Assembly: GCA_903944255.1 (NCBI GenBank) | Contig: CAJARE010000110.1 | Location: forward strand, 1-12,113 | Source: an uncultured beta proteobacterium | GTDB taxonomy: Bacteria > Pseudomonadota > Gammaproteobacteria > Burkholderiales > Burkholderiaceae | Direction of reading: 5' to 3' | DNA: 12,113 bases | Part shown: positions 1-6,595 of the stretch, piece after piece | How positions within the stretch are numbered: position 1 is the stretch's first letter | Layout: each line of letters opens with the position of its first letter | The notes under the pieces: model-generated | Told to the model about the DNA's origin: nothing | Databases searched by the model: none | Seen by the model: only the letters and a program-made list of their open reading frames with translations | Position numbers and translations under genes: made by a program

Positions 1-39
1 GTAGGTAACTTGTTCTTCAGTAAATTTAGATCTTTTCAT
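1..39 (-). CDS. IS3-family transposase OrfA, N-terminal fragment (cut by window edge)
   Basis: Only the first 13 codons are in the window, encoding MKRSKFTEEQVTY. This is the typical opening of the small helix-turn-helix protein OrfA of IS3-family elements (commonly M-K-[RK]-S-[KR]-F-T-E-E-Q). OrfA binds the element ends and is normally joined to the DDE catalytic OrfB by a programmed -1 frameshift; neither the frameshift site nor OrfB is visible here. The ATG at 37-39 has a weak purine-rich stretch (AGGGAAAAACG) just upstream. Whether the full element is intact cannot be judged from this window. Confidence 0.75.
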   Translation of the reverse strand, partial: MKRSKFTEEQVTY

Positions 40-119
40 CGTTTTTCCCTATTTTTTAAAATGGGTCTAAACGACATTACTCTAGTTTTGAGGTCTACCA
101 GTTTATTGGGAGGGGGTCA
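1..119 (-). mobile_element. IS3-family (IS407-like) element, orfA-proximal end
   Basis: The element enters from the left edge and ends at about position 119. Read on the minus strand, the end begins TGACCCCCTCCCAATAAAC, a TG-start, C-rich tip of the kind found at IS3-family (IS407 group) ends. It lies about 80 bases in front of a transposase orfA start codon, which is the usual layout of the left end of such elements. The junction falls inside a DUF4214 reading frame, so the element interrupts that gene. The bases just outside (CTAG at 120-123) are candidates for a 3-4 base target duplication, but the other end of the element is outside the window, so this cannot be verified. The tip position is inferred from the motif. 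Confidence 0.72.
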
Positions 120-369
120 CTAGATCGGAGGCCCATTGCAAAATATTACGATAGGCAAGATCCACTTGTTCTCTGGCGGTTAGGGCGCCATACATACTTG
201 GGAATTCTGGTGCCTCTGCAAATTGCAACGCAATATCTACTGGGACAAGTCCACGGTCAATTTCAGCACTCCAGAAAGCAAGACCAGCGTTATCAGGAGC
301 GCGACCAAAAAAGCCCAAATACAACTCGGGGTAACTATCGATAGTAAATTATGTTCTTAATGTTTGCAC
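120..369 (-). pseudogene. DUF4214-domain surface-type protein, interrupted by IS and with early stop
   Basis: The minus-strand frame encodes a DUF4214-type unit: YPELYLGFFGRAPDNAGLAFW (key part ELYLGFFGRAPDNAGLAFW at about 262-326) followed by an amphipathic stretch and the start of a second unit (DLAYRNILQ). DUF4214 units occur in large secreted and S-layer-like proteins. The frame runs straight into the IS end at 119, so the C-terminal part is separated from it. No ATG is available. A GTG at 367-369 is in frame, but codon 7 is TAA (349-351). Changing that TAA to CAA would give a continuous N-terminus. Without it, only a TTG at 322-324 could start translation, and it has no ribosome binding site. 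The second unit reads QWASD where RAPD is expected. I infer a gene already decaying when, or after, the element inserted. Confidence 0.6.
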
Positions 370-412
370 TTACTAACTTATTAGACTTTATATGCTCTAA
401 TTGGATACGGGT

Positions 413-418
413 TTTATA
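413..418 (-). promoter_or_regulatory. Candidate -10 box of a CRP-dependent promoter for the DUF4214 gene
   Basis: On the minus strand positions 418-413 read TATAAA. A start site about 7 bases further on (near 406) would place the CRP-like operator at about -41. The predicted leader to the in-frame GTG at 369 would be some 35-40 bases. There is no good -35 box, as expected for a class II activated promoter. Confidence 0.4.
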
Positions 419-435
419 GAAAGAGCTTCAAAACG

Positions 436-457
436 ATTTGTGATTAAAATCACAAAT
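436..457. promoter_or_regulatory. CRP/FNR-family operator, perfect 10-base-arm palindrome
   Basis: The arms ATTTGTGATT and AATCACAAAT are exact inverted repeats separated by AA. The core TGTGA-N6-TCACA matches both half-sites of the cAMP receptor protein consensus exactly. It lies between the stop of the DUF6447-type gene (486) and the DUF4214 remnant (369). Its centre (446.5) is about 40-41 bases from the start site predicted by the TATAAA at 413-418, a class II activator arrangement. It is A/T-rich with no U-tract, so it is not a terminator. FNR is less likely because the half-sites are GTGAT rather than TTGAT. Confidence 0.7.
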
Positions 458-485
458 AGAAAGAAAAAGCTTTCCTAGTATCGGC

Positions 486-719
486 TTAGTGTCGAATCTG
501 TAGGCCGGTGGGGGGCTGCAATGAAGCATCAGCGCCATGCCCTAATAACTCACGCAAGGCATTGGCATAACTCGCACGGGCTGTTTGGGCAATCGCTAGA
601 TCCCGCTGCAATTCTGCAATTTTTTGATCAGTATGCTGAAGTGATAGCAACTGCGCCTTGGCCTCTTCGGTTAGAAGATCCAATTCGTACTCTACTTCAT
701 CGATGCGAATGATAGACAT
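486..719 (-). CDS. DUF6447-type small protein (paralogue A)
   Basis: A 77-residue protein of unknown function that I assign to the DUF6447 type by its pattern: a short beta-like start (SIIRIDEVEYELDLL), then a long predicted helix or coiled coil (AKAQLLSLQHTDQKIAELQ, then TARASYANALRELL). Its shared positions with the two paralogues in this window are I-D-x-x-E-Y-E, A-K-x-Q, S-x-Q, x-D and T-A-R-x-x-Y. It lacks a signal peptide and membrane segments, so it is probably cytoplasmic. The C-terminal tail after residue 60 (GHGADASLQPP) is longer and less conserved than in the paralogues. The ATG at 717-719 has only a weak Shine-Dalgarno (TAAGG). It is divergent from paralogue B. The family assignment is from memory; the paralogy is directly visible. 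Confidence 0.8.
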   Translation of the reverse strand: MSIIRIDEVEYELDLLTEEAKAQLLSLQHTDQKIAELQRDLAIAQTARASYANALRELLGHGADASLQPPTGLQIRH

Positions 720-950
720 AAGCCTTAATCAGTCAGGTTTAACTTCTTATATGTTTCTAGATTTAACTGTAACTAAAACACAGGAAAATCACCAATATTT
801 TTAAGAAGCATTATTTATGCTTAAAAAGAGGGAATCAGGACTTAATTGCAGTTAAATAATATCCCAATCCTTCGCATTATAATAAAGGATTTGCGCAATT
901 AACCGGCTAATCCCGTTTACTAAACGATTTACTAAGAAAGAAACGTTGTT

Positions 951-1163
951 ATGACCACAATCACCATCGATGGCAAAGAGTACGAATACGAGAAGCTCTC
1001 CGATAAAGCCAAAGCCCAGCTCACCAGTATGCAATTCGTTGATAACGAATTAGCTCGCCTACAGGCTCAGGCCTCAGTTTTGCAAACTGCACGTATGGCG
1101 TATTCAAAAGAATTAAATGCTGAGCTAAACCCATTGGGTAACGGCGATACCATTAGGTTCTAA
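951..1163 (+). CDS. DUF6447-type small protein (paralogue B)
   Basis: A 70-residue protein beginning MTTITIDGKEYEYEKLSDK and continuing with a helical stretch containing AKAQLTSMQFVDNELARLQ and TARMAYSKEL. It aligns end to end without gaps to paralogue C (9964-10173), sharing SMQFVD, and to paralogue A. The molecular role is unknown. A coiled-coil-like helix without transmembrane segments suggests a small soluble partner protein. The ATG follows an AAGAAAG purine stretch at 934-940. A TATAAT at 878-883 could be its -10 box, but no convincing -35 box is present. It is followed by a strong terminator 20 bases after the stop, so it is probably a single-gene transcript. Confidence 0.85.
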   Translation: MTTITIDGKEYEYEKLSDKAKAQLTSMQFVDNELARLQAQASVLQTARMAYSKELNAELNPLGNGDTIRF

Positions 1164-1182
1164 TCCCTAGCTTAGAAGAGAA

Positions 1183-1225
1183 TAAGCAATAAAAAACCGG
1201 CTCAGTGCTGGTTTTTTATTGCTTA
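1183..1225. terminator. Strong bidirectional rho-independent terminator
   Basis: Arms at 1183-1201 and 1207-1225 form a 19-base stem with one G-T pair around a 5-base loop (TCAGT). The stem contains A6 on one side and T6 on the other next to the CCGG/CTGG core, so it can terminate transcription from either direction. It closes the DUF6447 gene ending at 1163, and would also act on leftward transcription of the remnant at 1242-1492. Confidence 0.85.
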
Positions 1226-1241
1226 CTTGTTTGCAGAAATT

Positions 1242-1492
1242 CTACCTTAACCCTCTAGAATCAAGGTTCCAGGGGGGAATGTCAGTATCGGCATAAGAAA
1301 CCATACCGATTAAGCAAACCTGAATTTCCCTAACTGGCGTACTGCCAAGCTCAGTTAAGAATAGAGGGGGTAATTCTGCAGAAAAGTTAACCGCCATGGC
1401 ATTCATGTCGGCCGCAAAACTCGCATTGGTGATGCCGCTCAAATTCATACTAACAGGACCATTGGCTACCCTTTCTCCAGCTACAACATGGT
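1242..1492 (-). pseudogene. Unrecognised protein-coding remnant, probably frameshifted
   Basis: The minus strand keeps an open frame from about 1492 to the TAG at 1242-1244. It reads YYHVVAGERVANGPVSM, then NLSGITNASFAADMNAM, then ELGSTPVREIQVCLIGM and ending SYADTDIPPWNLDSRGLR. The composition looks like real protein rather than chance. The only ATG (1446-1448) has no nearby Shine-Dalgarno, and the protein-like sequence continues upstream of it. Before 1492 the same strand in another frame reads GLLILFELLRPGAADGPSIT, so a single frameshift near 1485-1495 may separate the two halves. I do not recognise the family. The upstream half overlaps the start of the MarR-like frame on the other strand, which weakens that extension. 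Confidence 0.35.
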
Positions 1493-1549
1493 AATACTAG
1501 GGCCATCTGCGGCACCAGGGCGTAAAAGCTCAAATAGGATGAGTAATCC

Positions 1550-1873
1550 ATGAACCCCATCATTGCCTACCTTGAGCGCTCCTAACAAGAGGACGAGCTT
1601 TACCAAAGTAAAGACATCCACCACCGCGAAGGCTATCTCCTGCGCCTCATTACCCTAGCGCACTTAACCCATAAGAAAGTCCGCAGTTCGGAACTCACCA
1701 AAGATGAGCGCCTGGGATCAGCTCCTACCATTAGCGTCGCCATCCGGAAGTTAGTAGAACGAGGTCTGATTGAGCGAAAGACCGATGTGGTTGATCAACG
1801 AAATCAGTGGCTAATTCCGACGGAACATGCCTTAGATCTCTTTCGGGCGTTAAGTGAGGTGGGAGGTAATTGA
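1550..1873 (+). pseudogene. MarR-like winged-helix regulator with in-frame stop at codon 12
   Basis: An ATG at 1550 with a good Shine-Dalgarno (AGGAT at 1536-1540) opens MNPIIAYLERS, then TAA at 1583-1585, then 96 more codons in the same frame to the TGA at 1871-1873. The downstream part has a helix region (REGYLLRLITLAHLTHKK), a recognition-helix-like segment (SAPTISVAIRKLVERGLI) and a wing (ERKTDVVDQRNQWLIPT), the order seen in MarR-type DNA-binding domains. No ATG follows the stop early enough to rescue the domain. Reading CAA instead of TAA would restore a 107-residue protein, shorter than full MarR proteins (about 140). Its targets are unknown; adjacent surface genes are possible. A sequencing error or an unusual start are alternatives to true decay. 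Confidence 0.6.
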
Positions 1874-1875
1874 AA

Positions 1876-1959
1876 ATGAAAGCGGAACGCTAATTTGCTT
1901 TTAACCTAGAGGATTTTCTGCAAATTAATGTACCACATTATCGCCATGATACCTGGTAG
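1876..1959 (+). pseudogene. Short broken frame following the MarR-like gene
   Basis: Two bases after the MarR-like stop, an ATG starts MKAER, then TAA (1891-1893), then FAFNLEDFLQINVPHYRHDTW and a TAG at 1957-1959. The stretch after the stop looks protein-like, and a TAA-to-CAA change would join the two parts into 27 residues. It is too short to assign and could be chance. Confidence 0.2.
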
Positions 1960-2000
1960 TAAAGCTTGATTGCGGTTGTCAATTAAGACTTAATTTTTAA

Positions 2001-3641
2001 TCATTTGATGACCGCAATTGAATCGACATCTGCTCGCACGATCAAGATTTTTATACGTTGCTCAATGGTCTTAAAGGGCATAAAAATCTCTTTTCCTGAG
2101 TCATCCTTGGTTTGGCTCTCGCTCGTAATAAAGCAACGTATACCTTGCGCCTTCATCTTCTTTTGATAAGTTAAGGCAGATTTCTCAGTTTTAAACTCTT
2201 TAATTGGTATTTTTCCATCGCCTTCAATGAAGTCAGCAAAAAATTGAGGGAGGTATGATCTTGATATTTCACCCCCACCCAATAGTGGGGCAATATTCAC
2301 TTCATTGATAATTGCTCCGGTTTTATACCAAGGCTGCGATATGTCAGTTGTAATAAGATCAATGCCTGCATGACTTAAATGAAATAGTTGCGCCGCCCTA
2401 ATCGCAATATCCATATTTTCGTGATGTATGACATGGGTTAAATCTTCATCTACCCCGCCCCATTTAGTCGATTCAATTCTGCGCAGCGGAACCAACTGAC
2501 CCATTTCGGGAATGGAGTCCAGATTAAATCCGGCTTTAGTAATAGATTCGATCGCAAGGGGGTCTAGTGGGGCAAGAGGTGAACGAAGCCAAGGTGGTTT
2601 TTGACTTTGCTTACTCTGCTCTTCTTTATAAAGATCCATGACGGTTTGGATGCCATTACCTATCAATGACATGGGAAGGCGTTTAACAACATACAAAACT
2701 TTGCCATTGGCAATAAATACTCTATGGCAAATTCCATCGGCCTGCCGCTCCACTAATACAACACCTTTCTTGGAATATTTCTGTGCAAGCAAAAATGCGG
2801 TAGATAGTTCGTCGGGATTACTCACATCCACAGTAACGCCAAGTCCTCTATCTTGATCATCGGGCTTTACAACAATAGGAAATCCCAATCTATTCGCTGC
2901 TACCTGTGCCTGATCTACGGTGTTGGTAACTGCATGCTCGGGGGCGGGTAAGCCCCCGATTCTTAACATTCTTGCTGCTGCCGACTTGGATGTCGATAAC
3001 ACTGATCCAACTACGGAGTCAGATTCTGAAATCGATCCCGCAAGAAGCCGAGCTTTGCTACCCCAGCCAAGCTGATACGTTCCCAGTCCCAAATGGAAAA
3101 AAGGAATGCCTCGCTGATGGGCCATTCGCAGAACTGGTATGGTCGATTTACGTGCGGAAATGATCCCACAAAGGGGCTTGATTAGCTTTGTAACAATGGC
3201 ATTAAAAACGGCAGTCTTGTTTTTTGGTGTTAGTTGATTTTGAGCCATCCAGTGACACAGCTCTATAGAGGCGTTCAGAAGGGTTTGAAAGACTCCCAGC
3301 GGAATGAAGTCAATCTTTAATAGCCGCAACTCTAGGGCAAAAGCCCTTGATGGCGATACCTCTTTGGATACGGAAATCAGCCTAGGGCTATCAAATATGG
3401 GTAATTTAGCAAGCTCGCATAAGAGCCTGAATGACTGCAAGATGGATTTGATGAATAACTGCTCTTGCTCGCTGAGTAAATCGTACTCTGTAACCGCATC
3501 GATGGAATCCCAGTATTTTTGCTCTGTTAGTGTCTGTGACCATAAGTTGTAGTCGCTAGCAACAGCAAATTCAGGAACGACAAAATTGACCTTAATTTGA
3601 ATATGCTCTGCAAGATAATTGGGGGTAGTAAGATCAGACAC
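2001..3641 (-). CDS. Stand-alone cyanophycin-synthetase-like ATP-grasp ligase
   Basis: This 546-residue protein carries an ATP-grasp module at about 165-475. LRMAHQRGIPFFHLG and GTYQLGWGSKARLL (about 171-200) match the pre-ATP-grasp region of cyanophycin synthetase (CphA). FPIVVKPDDQDRGLGV contains the ATP-binding K259, VLVERQ gives hinge E298, and D428, E447 and N449 (AGIDLIT, INEVNIAP) are the expected metal and phosphate ligands. ATP-grasp enzymes activate a carboxylate as acyl phosphate and join it to an amine. Residues 1-160 have no family I recognise. The C-terminal Mur-ligase domain of CphA is absent; instead there is a lysine-rich tail of about 70 residues. It starts with GTG (3639-3641), 21 bases after the upstream glycosyltransferase, as the last gene of the operon. 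The substrate is unknown; glycan or surface-protein aminoacylation is an inference. Confidence 0.85.
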   Translation of the reverse strand: MSDLTTPNYLAEHIQIKVNFVVPEFAVASDYNLWSQTLTEQKYWDSIDAVTEYDLLSEQEQLFIKSILQSFRLLCELAKLPIFDSPRLISVSKEVSPSRAFALELRLLKIDFIPLGVFQTLLNASIELCHWMAQNQLTPKNKTAVFNAIVTKLIKPLCGIISARKSTIPVLRMAHQRGIPFFHLGLGTYQLGWGSKARLLAGSISESDSVVGSVLSTSKSAAARMLRIGGLPAPEHAVTNTVDQAQVAANRLGFPIVVKPDDQDRGLGVTVDVSNPDELSTAFLLAQKYSKKGVVLVERQADGICHRVFIANGKVLYVVKRLPMSLIGNGIQTVMDLYKEEQSKQSQKPPWLRSPLAPLDPLAIESITKAGFNLDSIPEMGQLVPLRRIESTKWGGVDEDLTHVIHHENMDIAIRAAQLFHLSHAGIDLITTDISQPWYKTGAIINEVNIAPLLGGGEISRSYLPQFFADFIEGDGKIPIKEFKTEKSALTYQKKMKAQGIRCFITSESQTKDDSGKEIFMPFKTIEQRIKILIVRADVDSIAVIK

Positions 3642-3662
3642 TAAAATTTACCAAGAAAACAA

Positions 3663-4889
3663 TTAGTATTTGCTATTAGCAACGTGCTCAATTAAATCCA
3701 GCATACGAGGCAAGCAAACGCTATTCAGGTCATAGTTAGCTACCGCAAATGCGCGTGCACGAGCTCCTAACTGCTGTCTTAGCTTGGCATCTTCAAGCAG
3801 CTTAATGGTGCTGTCAGCTAATTGGCCTGGATTAAAAAAGTCAACCAGTATGCCAGTGTCTTGATCGACAATTGCTTCTCTTAAGGGTGCTGTATCGCTC
3901 GCCACAATCGCGCAGCCGCAGGCCATTGCCTCAAGCAAACTCCAAGACAGAACAAATGGGTAGGTTAAATAGACGTGTACTGTCGACAGTTGCAAAAGGG
4001 GAATAAAGTGCTTGTACTCTATGTGCCCCAAAAAAAGCACTCTACTCAGGTCAAACTGATCCTTCACTTCATCGAGGTAAATCTGTTTCCAGGTTTTTCC
4101 TTCGGGTGGCTTTGCGCCATAACTGACCCCATCTCCGCCCACAATAATGACTTTGGCATTTGGCCGGCTCGCCAGTATTTTGGGCAGAGCGCGCATAAAG
4201 ATGTGATAGCCCCGATAGGGCTCCATATTGCGATTAACAAAAGTGATGAGCTCGTCTGACTTAGTTAGGCGGTGCGGTCCCAGCTGCACCCATACGTCTG
4301 GGTTGGGGCGGATAACATTGGTATCAATTCCATCATGAATGACTTCAATCTTGGAGCGAAAGGGTTCTGGAAACGTACTTTTTTGCCATTGCGTTGGTGA
4401 AACTCCCGCATCTGCAAGATCAAAATGTAAAAAGTTATTAACGTTTTTCATGCGAATACGGCATCCATCACCTACATCACTGGGTAAGAACTCAGGATCA
4501 AAGCCGACATCACTGCCTGCCGAAGCATAATGAAACTCACTATAAATAATGAGCTTACTCTCAGGCCACACTTGTTTTAGGAATAAGCTTTCACCCCAGC
4601 CCGGATGGGCTAGGATCACATCGGGTACAAACCCCTCATCCTTTAGTAGCAGCGCCGCCCGAAAGGCGGCATCCCCGCGAATTACTTTGGTTTCTGTCTC
4701 GGCAACCCACGGGTGCACGTCTTTAGTAGTGCCCCTTGCTGCTTGATAGCGCACCACGCGCAAGCCTGTAATCTCGGGGCAGGGATTCATCGTAAACGCA
4801 ACCACTTCATTGGCTGGGTTAGCGAGTAGTGCCGGTACTAAGTGCTTAAACTGACCAGGAAAATTCTGATGAACTAATAGGATCTTCAT
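3663..4889 (-). CDS. GT4-type glycosyltransferase with PF12000-like N-terminal domain
   Basis: This 408-residue GT-B enzyme begins MKILLVHQNFPGQFKHLVPAL, the hallmark of the glycosyltransferase family 4 N-terminal domain known as PF12000 (about residues 1-170). The C-terminal GT1-type domain (about 205-395) has VNRNMEPYRGYHIFMRALP (R226-G227) for the donor phosphates and YPFVLSWSLLEAMACG near 310-325. E320 is the second glutamate of the usual E-x7-E motif, while the first position is F312, which I believe is normal for this subgroup. It probably transfers a sugar from a nucleotide sugar onto a growing surface glycan at the cytoplasmic face. The ATG at 4887-4889 is preceded by AGGA, which overlaps the stop of the upstream gene, and the gap is 12 bases, indicating translational coupling. 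Donor and acceptor are not predictable. Confidence 0.9.
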   Translation of the reverse strand: MKILLVHQNFPGQFKHLVPALLANPANEVVAFTMNPCPEITGLRVVRYQAARGTTKDVHPWVAETETKVIRGDAAFRAALLLKDEGFVPDVILAHPGWGESLFLKQVWPESKLIIYSEFHYASAGSDVGFDPEFLPSDVGDGCRIRMKNVNNFLHFDLADAGVSPTQWQKSTFPEPFRSKIEVIHDGIDTNVIRPNPDVWVQLGPHRLTKSDELITFVNRNMEPYRGYHIFMRALPKILASRPNAKVIIVGGDGVSYGAKPPEGKTWKQIYLDEVKDQFDLSRVLFLGHIEYKHFIPLLQLSTVHVYLTYPFVLSWSLLEAMACGCAIVASDTAPLREAIVDQDTGILVDFFNPGQLADSTIKLLEDAKLRQQLGARARAFAVANYDLNSVCLPRMLDLIEHVANSKY

Positions 4890-4901
4890 TTTTACTTAAT
4901 C

Positions 4902-6584
4902 CTATTTTGATGGAGCCGTAGCTAAGGCAACTAAACCGACCTTTGCCATGGGGGCAACCCACTTAATGACCTGAGCAACGGAAGTGCCACACTGCTTGGC
5001 AAGATCTTCGATTGACATTACCTTGGCCCCTAAGTGATCAAGGAGGCCCTGAACATGCTGCGCCTGCGGTAAAAAATCCTGTGCATAGGTAAATAAGGGA
5101 TCTGCCATCACAGTTTCCCAGGCAGGTATATCCCATAGTTTTTGACTGCGACACAGTACCGTAGTAGGCCCTATCATTTGCGTCGGAAAGCTGGCAAATA
5201 CACGGTATGGATCTTGTCTTCCTGGCGCACATACTGGCGCGCTTTTGAGTTTCACTGCTTGCTCAGTTTGTGCTCTTACGCGCTCCCGATCGAGCTCCTT
5301 CCACAGTATGATGTGTTGATCCATCACTACCGACCAGTCATACACTTTGGCTACCCGGTCTTTGCCTGCAGCGCCCATACGCTCACGCAACTGTGGGTTC
5401 TGTATTAGCTCAACCAATCGCTCAATGAGTAATACATTGTCAACGCTCACTTCCATGCAGGCTAAACCAATGTAGCGATCGTAATTGATAATTCCAGCCT
5501 CAAAGGCGGCGGCGAGTGCCATGCCAATATCGGGCGGTGGCATCCAAGTCGGAATACGAAAGCCGGTAACGCCCTCCACTACGGTGTCTTTGTAGCCATC
5601 CCAATCAGCTACTACGACAGGCAAACTACTCGCCATTGCTTCTACTGGAGTAATGCCAAAGGTCTCTTGCAAGTTATCAGAAAGCGACACAAAGACATTG
5701 CTTGCAGCCCATGCACGGTTGTAGGCCGTTGGGTCTTTGCCATCGACCCAAATAGTACGCACATGAGGGGCATACACAGCAGCCGCTTTTGTAAACGCAT
5801 CCTGAACTGCGGTATTGGGAAACTGTCCACATAGTACTAAGGCTACTTTTTGCTTACTGCGCAGCGCTGCCTGCTCAAGAGCAGCAATCATTGGAAAGGG
5901 GTGTGCCTTGGCATGGAACGATAAACGGCCAGCAAACAAAAACGCAACATCGCCTTCAGCGAATTGCAGCGAGGCACGGGCAGCCGCTTTATCAGCGGTA
6001 GTAAAGGTAAAGTCACTTGGATGAATACCAAACGGAATGATGGGCAACTGGGGAATCACAAAATGACTGACCCCAAAGCGCCAGGCTAGGTACTCTGCTT
6101 GCAACTGAAACAATGATCGAACGGCATGCTGCGCTACCGACGTGGCGCAAATGAGTGCATCCCATGGCATTACTGGCGCAGGAACAATATCAATAATGGC
6201 ATCCATCGCCAGGTGCGAACACAGGGTATAGGTAGCCCCCGTTAAGGAGTAAGACGCTGGGCCAATCCGCAGGCGCTGCCTTGCAGCCTCGGCCAAACCA
6301 GGCCCAGGTAAAAATAAGGCGCCCTGTTTGGCAAGACGGTCGAGCTGCCCTGTCTGAATCCATTCTGGCTTTACTGTGGCAGAAAATTGTCCCACCACCT
6401 GCTTAAAAACCGCGGCAGACGAGTGGAGTGGCGTCCATGCTACTAAGGCTGGATCAACACTCTTTTCAGCAGCAGCAATGGCTGCACGCAAGAAGCTATT
6501 GCCAGCAGATTGGCGACCCATTAATTTGGGGCCATCTAAAACATAGCCCTCCGGCTCAAATAAAATAACTGGAAGCTCGGGCAT
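4902..6584 (-). CDS. GT4 glycosyltransferase with C-terminal HTH-like extension
   Basis: A 560-residue protein with a GT-B fold. The glycosyl-transfer domain at about 200-425 shows FLFAGRLSFHAKAHP (R220, K226) and ETFGITPVEAM, a complete E307-x7-E315 motif of retaining GT4 enzymes, followed by GVTGFRIP. The N-terminal 190 residues would hold the acceptor side. After about residue 430 there is a linker and an extra tail (about 470-560), with GLLDHLGAKVMSIEDLAKQ and CGTSVAQVIKWVAPMAKVGL resembling a winged or helix-turn-helix fold; in glycosyltransferases such tails may be protein-interaction modules. It lies 11 bases after the 136-residue gene and 12 bases before the next glycosyltransferase. 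The ATG at 6582-6584 has TTGGA upstream. The specific sugar is unknown. Confidence 0.9.
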   Translation of the reverse strand: MPELPVILFEPEGYVLDGPKLMGRQSAGNSFLRAAIAAAEKSVDPALVAWTPLHSSAAVFKQVVGQFSATVKPEWIQTGQLDRLAKQGALFLPGPGLAEAARQRLRIGPASYSLTGATYTLCSHLAMDAIIDIVPAPVMPWDALICATSVAQHAVRSLFQLQAEYLAWRFGVSHFVIPQLPIIPFGIHPSDFTFTTADKAAARASLQFAEGDVAFLFAGRLSFHAKAHPFPMIAALEQAALRSKQKVALVLCGQFPNTAVQDAFTKAAAVYAPHVRTIWVDGKDPTAYNRAWAASNVFVSLSDNLQETFGITPVEAMASSLPVVVADWDGYKDTVVEGVTGFRIPTWMPPPDIGMALAAAFEAGIINYDRYIGLACMEVSVDNVLLIERLVELIQNPQLRERMGAAGKDRVAKVYDWSVVMDQHIILWKELDRERVRAQTEQAVKLKSAPVCAPGRQDPYRVFASFPTQMIGPTTVLCRSQKLWDIPAWETVMADPLFTYAQDFLPQAQHVQGLLDHLGAKVMSIEDLAKQCGTSVAQVIKWVAPMAKVGLVALATAPSK

Positions 6585-6595
6585 ACGAATCCAAA

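Noticed and set aside
334..345. 12-base palindrome ACTATCGATAGT
   Set aside because: It is inside the 5' part of the DUF4214 remnant, with no second copy or known operator pattern, so chance is sufficient.
436..457. The palindrome as a terminator of the DUF6447 gene ending at 486
   Set aside because: It has no GC-rich core or T-run, and it fits the CRP consensus exactly at both half-sites.
806..822. Hairpin AAGCAT-TATTT-ATGCTT between the divergent DUF6447 genes as a terminator
   Set aside because: The stem is short and A/T-rich, lies in a divergent region where no transcript should end, and has an uneven flank. It was left out as a feature.
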